Source: Bacteroidota bacterium (lineage in GTDB: Bacteria > Bacteroidota > Bacteroidia > Bacteroidales > VadinHA17). Taken from it: a DNA stretch of 6,662 nucleotides. Position numbers and translations under genes: made by a program. Shown here one piece after another: positions 1 through 6,102 of this stretch (its first letter is position 1; each line of letters starts with the position of its first letter). The notes below the pieces were generated by a model. The model saw only the letters and a program-made list of their open reading frames with translations. It searched no databases and was not told where the DNA came from. The stretch lies in NCBI GenBank assembly GCA_030642585.1, contig DAOWNN010000124.1, positions 1-6,662 of the forward strand, read 5' to 3'.

Positions 1-2088
1 AATGACTTTCCAACTAAATTCAATCTTCATGTATCTGCCAAGATGGAATTTAATCCGCAAACAAATTTAAATGCGAATTTCAGTTCCTACCAGGGAGGAA
101 AGCTTGATTGGTTGGCTATAGATGATGGAACAAGAAGCATTCCCGAAGCGGCCGATGGACAAATTCCACCCAGGTTCAACAATGATCCTCTCCTCGATGA
201 TATCACAAAATCATTCAACAAGATCATGGAGCCCGAATCCATGAAAAGCTTCCTGAATCAGAGTTATTCCATTGCGCTTGGTGACAGGCTTCCCATAGGT
301 TTAAAAACACTGGGCTACAATCTCGCTATGTCTTATTCAAATGAATATGACTATTTTGATGATGGAATTATTGGAAGATATAAACTTGCTGATCCCGACG
401 ACGAAACTCTGACATCTCAATTAAGATTAGAAACAGACATTAAGGGAGTTCAGAATGTTTTATGGTCAGTTCTTGGAAATGTGAACTTAAAATTAAATGA
501 ATCCCATAAGATTGGTCTCTTGGCTTTGCATAATCAGAGTGGAATTAACACAGCAAGATACCAGGAAGGAGAAAAATTTTCGGATGAGGCTGGTTTATTT
601 TATCAAACACGCACTTTACAGTTTATACAAAGGGGCTTGAGTTCAGTACAATTTCATGGAGAACATTATTTTGAATCTATTAATAAGCTCAAGCTAGACT
701 GGCTAAGTTCTTTTACCTATTCTACTCAAAAAGAACCAGACCTCCGTTATTTTACCAACAGCTATAGGATTGTAAATGGAAATCGCTTATATGAAGTCGA
801 ACCTTCCCTTTACCCTGTTCCTACAAGATACTATAGGGATATGAAAGAATATAATATTGATAATAAGCTGCACTTTTCAATGCCTTTTAGTTTTAGAGGC
901 AATAATTCCAAAATTAAGTTTGGAGGTTCCTGGGTCATCAAAGACCGTGAATTTACAGAAAGAAAAATCAGCTTCCGGGAAAACACAAATACCTACTCCG
1001 GAGATATTTCACAATACCTTGATGACTCAAACATCAATGCTGCACAAGGAAAACTACATGCTTCCAACTCTATAAGTTCAGATGACCGAAACAGCTATAA
1101 TGGATTTCAAAGTGTCATGGGAGCTTATATTTCAGGAGATATTCAAATGCTGGATAAATTGAGACTTGTAGCAGGCATGCGAATGGAATATGCAAATATA
1201 AGTTCGGAAAGCCTTAAGGAAGATGAGAAAAAGGGAGAACTCTCAGATCTGGATTTATTACCATCACTTAACCTGGTTTATTCATTCATGGAGAAAATGA
1301 ATCTTCGCGGAGCATACTATCGAACGCTGGCAAGACCTACCTTTAGAGAATTAGCTCCTTTTGCTTCTTTTGATTTTGTAGGTGATTATATTTTTGTTGG
1401 TAATGCTGATCTGCAAAGAACCGTAGCAGATAACATGGACATAAGATGGGAATACTTTTTTTCACCAGGGGAAATGGTTTCTGTAAGTACATTCTATAAA
1501 AAATTCACTGATCCTATTGAAAGAACCTTCAATACTGAAGCGGCCAATCCTGAATTGACTCTTCGGAATGTGGATCATGCAGCAGTATATGGCCTGGAAA
1601 CTGAACTCAGGTTAGGTCTCGGCTTTATTCCATTTCTCAGAAATTTCCTGGCCGGAAGTAACTTCACTTATATTCAGTCAAGTGTAAGTATTGATGAAAA
1701 AGAATTATCTCTAAAACGGGAATTTGATCCAAACTTCCCAGATACCAGGGTAATGTTTGGTCAGGCTCCATTCATTATCAATAGCTACCTGGAATATAAA
1801 AACGACAGCATAGGACTGGATATAAATTTTAGTTATAATATAAGCGGAGAAAGACTTTACCTGGTAAATGCTGTGGGTATTCCAGATGTGTACCAACAAC
1901 CAAGAGGTCAATTGGATTTTAATATTTCCAAGAGTATAGGAAAGCAATTTTCAGTAAAATTTGCTGTGGATAACATCCTTGACAGTGATTACCTGAACAC
2001 CTATTCATACAATAATGTAGATTATGTTTTTGAAAAGTATTCATTAGGCAGGTATTATTCCATTGCGATTAAATATTCAATAAAATAA
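1..2088 (+). CDS. TonB-dependent outer-membrane receptor, 5'-truncated by the window
   Basis: This is the C-terminal part of a TonB-dependent receptor, which imports a scarce ligand across the outer membrane using energy from TonB-ExbBD. The frame is open from base 1, and 14 codons precede the first in-window Met at 43, so the real start is upstream and 695 residues are visible. The N-terminal end has the DWLAIDDGTRSIP motif (visible residues about 36-48), which in Bacteroidota receptors lies near the plug/barrel boundary. The rest is a long run of alternating beta-strands. It includes RPTFRELAPF (nt 1333-1362), a hallmark of this receptor class, then FVGNADLQRT and a terminal barrel strand ending YYSIAIKYSIK. 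The signal peptide, any CarboxypepD_reg domain, the TonB box and most of the plug are outside the window. No SusD-like gene follows. The ligand cannot be read from the sequence. The receptor class is very secure. Confidence 0.95.
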   Translation, partial: NDFPTKFNLHVSAKMEFNPQTNLNANFSSYQGGKLDWLAIDDGTRSIPEAADGQIPPRFNNDPLLDDITKSFNKIMEPESMKSFLNQSYSIALGDRLPIGLKTLGYNLAMSYSNEYDYFDDGIIGRYKLADPDDETLTSQLRLETDIKGVQNVLWSVLGNVNLKLNESHKIGLLALHNQSGINTARYQEGEKFSDEAGLFYQTRTLQFIQRGLSSVQFHGEHYFESINKLKLDWLSSFTYSTQKEPDLRYFTNSYRIVNGNRLYEVEPSLYPVPTRYYRDMKEYNIDNKLHFSMPFSFRGNNSKIKFGGSWVIKDREFTERKISFRENTNTYSGDISQYLDDSNINAAQGKLHASNSISSDDRNSYNGFQSVMGAYISGDIQMLDKLRLVAGMRMEYANISSESLKEDEKKGELSDLDLLPSLNLVYSFMEKMNLRGAYYRTLARPTFRELAPFASFDFVGDYIFVGNADLQRTVADNMDIRWEYFFSPGEMVSVSTFYKKFTDPIERTFNTEAANPELTLRNVDHAAVYGLETELRLGLGFIPFLRNFLAGSNFTYIQSSVSIDEKELSLKREFDPNFPDTRVMFGQAPFIINSYLEYKNDSIGLDINFSYNISGERLYLVNAVGIPDVYQQPRGQLDFNISKSIGKQFSVKFAVDNILDSDYLNTYSYNNVDYVFEKYSLGRYYSIAIKYSIK

Positions 2089-2109
2089 AAGCTAAAATTC
2101 ATTAGCTTT
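2088..2109 (+). terminator. Hairpin directly after the receptor stop codon
   Basis: AAAGCTAA (2088-2095) and TTAGCTTT (2102-2109) are perfect 8-bp complementary arms with a 6-nt loop, and the left arm overlaps the last base of the TAA stop. No strong U-tract follows (GTAATTAATAAG). This could therefore be a weak terminator or a 3'-end RNA-stabilising hairpin rather than a classic intrinsic terminator. Confidence 0.4.
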
Positions 2110-2293
2110 GTAATTAATAAGATATTACATCATATGAAACCCTCATGCACTACCGTCACAAAAGGACATGAACAAAACATTAGGGATTTTGCTTCGTTGA
2201 TCCCTGCAGGGTTCATAGTATGTAAAATTGAAGATCTCAAATATCGAACAAATATTAAACTGAAAAACAGATTTTTAACTTAATCTTATTATA
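2110..2293. other. Intergenic stretch with one unassigned 49-codon open frame
   Basis: No recognisable gene is present. A 49-codon frame runs on the + strand from ATG at 2134 to TAA at 2281-2283 (begins MKPSCTTVTK, ends KLKNRFLT). It has no signal peptide, transmembrane segment or family motif that I recognise, and its base composition gives no strong coding signal. A perfect 10-bp palindrome, CCCTGCAGGG, sits at 2202-2211. The promoter of the downstream MORN gene should lie here, but I see no convincing match to the Bacteroidota -33/-7 consensus. The stretch may be a decayed gene or repeat remnant, or simply a leader. Confidence 0.35.
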
Positions 2294-2755
2294 GTGAAAT
2301 ATATACTATCAATCACGATTTTATTTTTCATGTCTCTTTCTGTCCGGGGCCAAATAGCCGAGGGGGAAGATGGATTGTTTTATAACCAGGATAATGATCT
2401 GTACACTGGTGTTTATGTAAAAAACTTTGAAAATAATAAAGTGGAAATTGAGATGACTTTAAAAAAAGGTCAAAAGCATGGTTATACAAATATTTACTTC
2501 AAGACAGGAACTCTTGAGGAAAAAAGGTCATATAAAAATAACCTGATGCATGGTAAGTGGGAAACATGGAATGAAAATTCGGTGAAAATTGCCGAGGCCA
2601 ATTACAAGAATAGTAAAAAGCATGGAAAATGGTTCATTTGGGATGACAATGGAAATCTTCGGTATGATATGACCTATAAGAAAGGTAAGAAAACCGGCAC
2701 CTGGTATATATACAACGAAAATGGAGACTTAATATCCTCAAAGGTTTATAATTAG
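2294..2755 (+). CDS. Exported MORN-repeat protein (MORN_2/YwqK-like)
   Basis: A 153-residue protein. Residues 1-19 form a type I signal peptide (KYILSITILFFMSLSVRG) with probable cleavage before Gln20, so it should reach the periplasm or envelope. The mature part is made almost entirely of about 23-24-residue repeats of the MORN_2 kind. Clear copies begin near residues 57, 80, 104 and 128, with cores KHGYTNIYF, MHGKWETW, KHGKWFIW and KTGTWYIY, and a more degenerate first copy lies around 38-56. MORN_2 proteins are common in Bacteroidota and are often labelled YwqK-family antitoxin, but no toxin partner is visible, and the signal peptide argues against a cytoplasmic antitoxin. The start is GTG at 2294. 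An in-frame stop at 2276-2278 and the absence of an ATG before Met13 leave GTG as the only usual start codon that preserves the signal peptide. The molecular function is unknown. Confidence 0.85.
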   Translation: MKYILSITILFFMSLSVRGQIAEGEDGLFYNQDNDLYTGVYVKNFENNKVEIEMTLKKGQKHGYTNIYFKTGTLEEKRSYKNNLMHGKWETWNENSVKIAEANYKNSKKHGKWFIWDDNGNLRYDMTYKKGKKTGTWYIYNENGDLISSKVYN

Positions 2756-2759
2756 AGGC

Positions 2760-2783
2760 TTGTCTCAAAACCCTTTGAGACAA
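2760..2783 (+). terminator. Perfect 10-bp hairpin just after the MORN gene
   Basis: TTGTCTCAAA (2760-2769), loop ACCC, TTTGAGACAA (2774-2783). The arms pair perfectly and start 5 nt beyond the TAG stop, as expected for a transcript end. The downstream sequence is AT-rich (TTAATAAAT) but has no U-run, so termination strength is uncertain. The GGCTTGTCTCAAAA flank also recalls terminal inverted repeats of some Bacteroidota insertion sequences. No transposase remains are present. Confidence 0.5.
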
Positions 2784-2869
2784 TTAATAAATCGCTATTC
2801 GATAAACATTTCGTAAGTTTATGCGTGCCCCAGGAGCACTTGATTGTTTTGTGCTAAAACCACCTATAT

Positions 2870-2898
2870 AAAAAGCCCGTGATCATAAGATCACAGGC
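2870..2898 (-). terminator. Intrinsic terminator of the CarboxypepD_reg-like gene
   Basis: Read on the - strand, the hairpin GGC-C/T-GTGATC, loop TTAT, GATCAC-G-GGC (2898 to 2875) is followed at once by TTTTT (complement of 2874-2870). The arms are a 6-bp perfect inner stem and a 3-bp GC-rich outer stem separated by one mismatch (2878/2895). It lies about 28 bp past the stop codon at 2927-2929. A GC-rich stem plus a U-tract makes it a classic rho-independent terminator for the - strand gene. Confidence 0.8.
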
Positions 2899-2926
2899 CC
2901 TATTAAAATTACTTAAAGAATACAAA

Positions 2927-3292
2927 CTATTCAGTAGCTGAAACAGTCTTCATTTTTACCTGGATAGAATTGTCTTTTGTAAGATCAATATCAACTTTAG
3001 TTATTTTAGTTTCGTATGAGATCATAGTTGAAGTAACTGAATATTCGCCTGGCAATACAGCCATAAAAATAAAATTACCATTGAAATCAGTATAGGAAAC
3101 TTTATCCATACCTTCTAACTTTATTGCAACGCCAACAAGTACCTCCCCTGTAGCCTTGTCACAAACTGAACCACTAATGCTGGTGGTTAAAAGTGAGGAG
3201 GGCCCTTCTTTTATCTTGTAACCGGCATTTAAAGTTGAGCCGGCAGATAGAAACAAAATTATTGCGAAAATAATGTTTAGTGCTTTTTTCAT
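2927..3292 (-). CDS. Stand-alone exported CarboxypepD_reg-like domain protein
   Basis: A 121-residue protein. Residues 1-23 form a signal peptide (KK followed by a hydrophobic stretch, ALNIIFAIILFLSAG) with likely cleavage after LNA. Residues about 38-115 form one carboxypeptidase-like regulatory domain, a beta-sandwich. It starts SGSVCDKATGEVLVGVAIKLEG, continues with the typical TDFNGNFIF turn (68-76) and LPGEYSVTSTMISYE (80-94), and ends in IQVKMKTV. In Bacteroidota this domain normally sits at the N-terminus of TonB-dependent receptors or other surface proteins. Here it stops directly after the domain. The intact terminator downstream argues that it is a genuine short gene, not a receptor broken by a frameshift. 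ATG at 3292 is followed by Lys-Lys and preceded by an A-rich leader. It is divergent from the porin gene and shares its promoter region. Its role is not known; binding to another envelope protein is a guess. Confidence 0.85.
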   Translation of the reverse strand: MKKALNIIFAIILFLSAGSTLNAGYKIKEGPSSLLTTSISGSVCDKATGEVLVGVAIKLEGMDKVSYTDFNGNFIFMAVLPGEYSVTSTMISYETKITKVDIDLTKDNSIQVKMKTVSATE

Positions 3293-3333
3293 CTTACTTT
3301 GGTTTCTTATTTGATCTAAAAATAAGACTTTAA

Positions 3334-3383
3334 TGTTAAGCTGTTATTAAGCAGACATGATTCTTACATTAAATAAATGTTAA
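3334..3383. promoter_or_regulatory. 11-bp-phased TTAA hexamers, possible response-regulator site
   Basis: Reading the + strand, TGTTAA (3334-3339), TATTAA (3345-3350), CATTAA (3367-3372) and TGTTAA (3378-3383) start at offsets 0, 11, 33 and 44. The skipped phase at 3356-3361 reads CATGAT, a weaker match. On the - strand the units are TTAACA, TTAATG, TTAATA and TTAACA. Direct repeats spaced one helical turn apart are the usual target of OmpR/PhoB-family regulators, and the Bacillus PhoP box is TTAACA-like with about 5-nt spacers. The AT-rich background makes chance matches quite possible. Confidence 0.35.
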
Positions 3384-3434
3384 TAACTTAGTCATAAAGA
3401 ATATATTAATTAGAAAGCTTTTAATGAATATTTT

Positions 3435-3455
3435 TTAAAATTCACTGAATTTTAA
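3435..3455. repeat. Perfect inverted repeat 10 bp before the porin start
   Basis: Arms TTAAAATTC (3435-3443) and GAATTTTAA (3447-3455) are exact complements around an ACT centre. The position between the likely promoter and the ATG at 3466 would suit a repressor operator or a 5'-UTR hairpin. The composition is so AT-rich that function is uncertain. Confidence 0.35.
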
Positions 3456-3465
3456 TTAATATGTT

Positions 3466-4470
3466 ATGAAAACTTTAAAGTTTCTGTTTTTAATAATCAT
3501 TTCATTCTTCTTTATTCAAAACTCAAATTCCCAGCTTATTGAGCCAGAAGAATATATTGAAAGTACTGAATTTATTGGGAAAATATATACTGATTTCAGG
3601 GCAGACCTGAATGAGAATAGCAGAAGCTTTAATGTTACAAGGGCATACCTTGGATTTGAAACTCAAATCGCTCCTAATTATAGAATAAAGCTGGAACTGG
3701 ATATTGGTAGTCCCGAAGATTTGTCAGATTTTTCCAGGATCAAAAGATATGCATATTTCAAAAATGCCGGACTGATATATTCCAGGGATCAGTTTACTTT
3801 AAGCTTTGGCATTATTGATATGCTTCAGTTCAAAATTCAGGAAAAATTCTGGGATCACAGGTACCTGTACCAATCCTTTATGGACAAGCACCGGTTTGGA
3901 ACATCTGCTGATATTGGCGGCCGGGTTGAATACCGCATAAACCAATGGTTGAGTACAGATCTTACCATGAGTAACGGAGAGGGCTATGCTAAGATCCAGC
4001 TTGATAATTCATTTAAAACCGGATTTGGTGCTATTATTGACCCTGGTGAACATCTAAAGTTTCGCCTGTACTATGATTTTATGCAAAAAGATGAAACAAC
4101 GCAAAGCACGATTTCATTTTTTTCGGGGTTTACCATTAAGAAATTCAAGATTGGTGGTGATGTAAACATGGTTATCAATGCCACTAATGAATCAAGTCAG
4201 AATAAATGGGGATATTCTGTTTATTCTATGTATTCATTAATGCAAAAATGGGAAGTATTCCTACGCTACGATATGCTAACTTCAACAAAACTTGTAGGGG
4301 AAGATTACGGATGGAATTATAGCCAGGATGGAAGTGCAATTATAGCCGGTATACAATTCCAACCTATTCCAAAGGTTAACATAGCCCTGAACTACCAGGA
4401 TTGGTATCCCTATCCACAAAATATTGAAAATGAAGCATTTATTTTTCTTAATTTTGAGTTTAAACTCTAA
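3466..4470 (+). CDS. Outer-membrane porin, phosphate-selective porin O/P-like
   Basis: A 334-residue outer-membrane beta-barrel. The signal peptide is MKTLKFLFLIIISFFFIQNSNS (1-22), with likely cleavage before Gln23. The mature protein consists of alternating amphipathic strands. Recognisable elements are FNVTRAYLGFE (55-65), a typical early barrel strand of OprO/OprP-like porins, and the region around 127-156 (KFWDHRYLYQSFMDKHRFG, then SADIGGRVEY), which resembles a conserved segment of Bacteroidota porins. The chain ends in FIFLNFEFKL, an aromatic-rich final strand. Its role would be passive diffusion of small solutes, possibly anions, across the outer membrane. The length is a little below the usual size for the family, and assignment to the phosphate-selective porin family is by resemblance, not by an identified selectivity residue. 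The downstream lipoprotein begins 4 bp after the stop, so co-transcription is very likely. ATG at 3466 is chosen because it gives the complete signal peptide; the ATG at 3461 is out of frame. Confidence 0.8.
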   Translation: MKTLKFLFLIIISFFFIQNSNSQLIEPEEYIESTEFIGKIYTDFRADLNENSRSFNVTRAYLGFETQIAPNYRIKLELDIGSPEDLSDFSRIKRYAYFKNAGLIYSRDQFTLSFGIIDMLQFKIQEKFWDHRYLYQSFMDKHRFGTSADIGGRVEYRINQWLSTDLTMSNGEGYAKIQLDNSFKTGFGAIIDPGEHLKFRLYYDFMQKDETTQSTISFFSGFTIKKFKIGGDVNMVINATNESSQNKWGYSVYSMYSLMQKWEVFLRYDMLTSTKLVGEDYGWNYSQDGSAIIAGIQFQPIPKVNIALNYQDWYPYPQNIENEAFIFLNFEFKL

Positions 4471-4474
4471 TCTT

Positions 4475-5848
4475 ATGATCAAGCCAACTTCCACTGGAAT
4501 AATATATTTACTTCTGTTTTCTATTTTTATTGTTCTATTCAATACAGGCTGCCGGAAAGGAGACACTCCCGTGGAACTAACAGAAACTATTGTTGATCAT
4601 GGAGAAGGTACAGGCACCACAACCTGGACCAGGAACAATGTGTATGTTTTGCAAGGATTTGTATTTGTTAACGAAGGGCAAATACTCACTATTGAATCCG
4701 GAACAGTGATTCGCGGGCAAACAGGTCAGGGCGACAAAGCAAGTGCTTTAATTGTTGCCCGGGGAGGAAAGATAATTGCAGAAGGGACTGCACAGCATCC
4801 TATTATCTTTACCGTAGAGGGTGATGATCTGGAAGGATCTATACCGGTATATGCAAAAGGACTATGGGGTGGACTTATTATCCTGGGAAGAGCACATCTT
4901 AACCTGGATGGAGGAGAAGCTCATATTGAAGGAATTCCGCTATCTGAACCAAGGGGACTTTATGGAGGATCGCTTGATGATGATAACTCGGGAATACTGA
5001 AATATATATCCATCCGCCATGGAGGAACGGATATTGGTTCAGGAAATGAAATCAATGGGCTCACACTGGGAGGAGTAGGATCAGGTACCCAAATTGATCA
5101 TATTGAAATCATTTCTAACCAGGATGATGGATTAGAAGTATTTGGGGGTAGTGTAAATTTGAAATATATCGCTATTGCCTATTGTGGTGATGATGCATTT
5201 GATTTAGATCAGGGTTTTCATGGAAAATCTCAATTCATCCTTGCTATCCAGTCTCCTGAAACCGGAGACAAATTAATCGAGATTACAGGAGGTGAAGGCC
5301 CTGGTTACGGATTGCCTTATACTCTCCCTGAAATTTCCAATTTCACGGGAATTGGAAGAGGATTCAATACCGGAAGAGAAATTATCACTATTAGTTCAAA
5401 TGGTGCAGGAAATATTTTCAATTCAATTTTCACTGATCAGGACCTCGGAGTTTATATTGAGTATACAGAAGCTGCCCAGGATTCCTATAAACAAATTGAA
5501 CGGGGTAATTTGAATGTGGGAAACAATGTTTTCTGGGATATTGCTGAAAACGATTCCCTGGATATTTTTAAGGTATTGGCAGAGCAGGGAGTTGATACCA
5601 GCGAGCCAGACACTTTTATGTTGTCATACTTTGATGCCATGAAACATGAAGTAAAAGATTACGGAATTGGCTGTGTTGTTTGTATCGACAAGCCCTTAAA
5701 TATCAAACCCAATTCAGGAGATTTTCAGAACATGGCTCCCTATCCCCCACAATGGTTTACCCATGTGAATTACAAAGGGGCTTTTTATGATCACAACTGG
5801 CTGCTTGGGTGGTCACTTCTTGATAAAGAAAACCTGGTGATATATTAA
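4475..5848 (+). CDS. Predicted lipoprotein with a right-handed parallel beta-helix fold
   Basis: A 457-residue protein when started at ATG 4475, four bases after the porin stop. Residues 9-25 are a hydrophobic signal ending LFNTGC, with Cys26 the predicted lipidated residue. Asn at -3 is an unusual lipobox residue. The mature part is rich in Gly/Asp/Ile rungs typical of a parallel beta-helix: VFVNEGQILTIESGTVIRGQ (63-82), ALIVARGGKIIAEGTAQHPI (91-110), GLWGGLIILGRA (129-140), DDGLEVFGGSVNLKYIAIA (218-236) and GDDAFDLDQGFHGKSQFILA (238-257). The GTVIRG, DDGxExFGG and GDDAFD patterns mark a widespread, poorly characterised bacterial envelope family often seen near TonB receptors. A CVVC pair lies at 400-403. 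An in-frame ATG at 4424 lies inside the porin gene and would put a long extra segment before the signal, so it is not preferred. Inferred role: ligand capture or processing for the porin or receptor. No catalytic site is identified. Confidence 0.85.
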   Translation: MIKPTSTGIIYLLLFSIFIVLFNTGCRKGDTPVELTETIVDHGEGTGTTTWTRNNVYVLQGFVFVNEGQILTIESGTVIRGQTGQGDKASALIVARGGKIIAEGTAQHPIIFTVEGDDLEGSIPVYAKGLWGGLIILGRAHLNLDGGEAHIEGIPLSEPRGLYGGSLDDDNSGILKYISIRHGGTDIGSGNEINGLTLGGVGSGTQIDHIEIISNQDDGLEVFGGSVNLKYIAIAYCGDDAFDLDQGFHGKSQFILAIQSPETGDKLIEITGGEGPGYGLPYTLPEISNFTGIGRGFNTGREIITISSNGAGNIFNSIFTDQDLGVYIEYTEAAQDSYKQIERGNLNVGNNVFWDIAENDSLDIFKVLAEQGVDTSEPDTFMLSYFDAMKHEVKDYGIGCVVCIDKPLNIKPNSGDFQNMAPYPPQWFTHVNYKGAFYDHNWLLGWSLLDKENLVIY

Positions 5849-5868
5849 CGAGAGTGGGATATTGACAT

Positions 5869-5986
5869 GGGCCCTAAGCCTGGGTGGAAAAACACTATGG
5901 ACTAAAGTCCAGCATACATGTATTTTACTTAACCCCAGCCTTAAGGCTGGGGTTAGTTAACAGGCAGTCAGATAGGGCTTTAGCCC
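5869..5986. repeat. Cluster of small palindromes (REP-like) between convergent genes
   Basis: Three clean hairpins share a TAA/TTA-containing centre: TGGACTAAAGTCCA at 5898-5911, a perfect 26-bp palindrome at 5930-5955 (centre CCTTAAGG), and GGGCTTTAGCCC at 5975-5986. A fourth, imperfect unit, GGGCCCTAAGCCTGGG, is at 5869-5884; its CCTAAGCCTGGG resembles CCTTAAGGCTGGGG in the large palindrome. Such clusters of short GC-rich palindromes in an otherwise AT-rich spacer are typical of dispersed extragenic repeats. Copy number elsewhere in the genome cannot be seen from here. Confidence 0.6.
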
Positions 5987-6000
5987 AATATTTGTTTTTT
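5975..6000 (+). terminator. Probable terminator of the porin-lipoprotein pair
   Basis: GGGCT (5975-5979), loop TT, AGCCC (5982-5986), followed after a short AT-rich spacer by TTTGTTTTTT (5991-6000). The stem is GC-rich, but the 2-nt loop is tight and the U-run starts about 4 nt late. The larger palindrome at 5930-5955 could add to termination. The distance from the lipoprotein stop is about 126 bp. Confidence 0.45.
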
Positions 6001-6102
6001 CAGACAAAAAAAGCAAAACCCCTTATTTTTTTACTCTACTCCTGAAATTCCCTATTTATTAGCCATAACCATACGTGGTCAGACGAGTAAATAAGCTTAT
6101 TT
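6001..6102. other. Spacer 3' of the histidine kinase gene
   Basis: There is no gene here. On the - strand a GGGGTTTTGCTTTTTTT run (6021-6005) could help end the kinase transcript, but no strong stem precedes it. A perfect 14-bp AT-rich palindrome, AAATAAGCTTATTT, abuts the kinase stop codon at 6089-6102 and may form a weak hairpin. Confidence 0.35.

Larger units (their letters stand above)
3293..3465. promoter_or_regulatory. Divergent promoter region
   Basis: This very AT-rich 173-bp region separates the - strand CarboxypepD_reg-like gene from the + strand porin-lipoprotein pair, so it should hold both promoters. It contains two ordered signals annotated separately: TTAA-cored hexamers phased at 11 bp (3334-3383) and an inverted repeat (3435-3455). 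A loose -7-like element for the + strand, TATTTTTT, is at 3429-3436, but no matching -33 element is evident. On the - strand TTATTTTTAG (about 3318-3327) is a similarly weak candidate. Confidence 0.6.

Noticed and set aside
857..1075. Second + strand frame inside the receptor gene
   Set aside because: The main frame is clearly the coding one. The alternative product has no domain or start signal.
1711..1947. Open frame on the - strand inside the receptor gene
   Set aside because: It is antisense to a strongly conserved beta-barrel region, and its product has no recognisable domain.
2202..2211. CCCTGCAGGG palindrome as an operator
   Set aside because: It is a single short palindrome far from any identifiable promoter element and has no second copy in the window.
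2294..2755. MORN protein as the antitoxin of a toxin-antitoxin pair
   Set aside because: It has a signal peptide and no small partner gene overlaps or abuts it. The YwqK antitoxin label is a family-name habit, not evidence.
4424..4474. Earlier in-frame ATG for the lipoprotein gene
   Set aside because: It overlaps the porin coding sequence by 47 bp and adds 17 residues before an already complete lipoprotein signal. The ATG at 4475, four bases after the porin stop, gives a normal signal length.
4282..4566. Open frame on the - strand across the porin-lipoprotein junction
   Set aside because: It is antisense to two well-supported genes, with no motif or start context.
5292..5513. Second + strand frame inside the lipoprotein gene
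   Set aside because: It lies within the conserved beta-helix coding frame and shows no independent coding evidence.
5869..5986. CRISPR array
   Set aside because: The units are palindromes of different length and sequence with irregular spacing. There are no identical direct repeats with unique spacers, and no cas genes.
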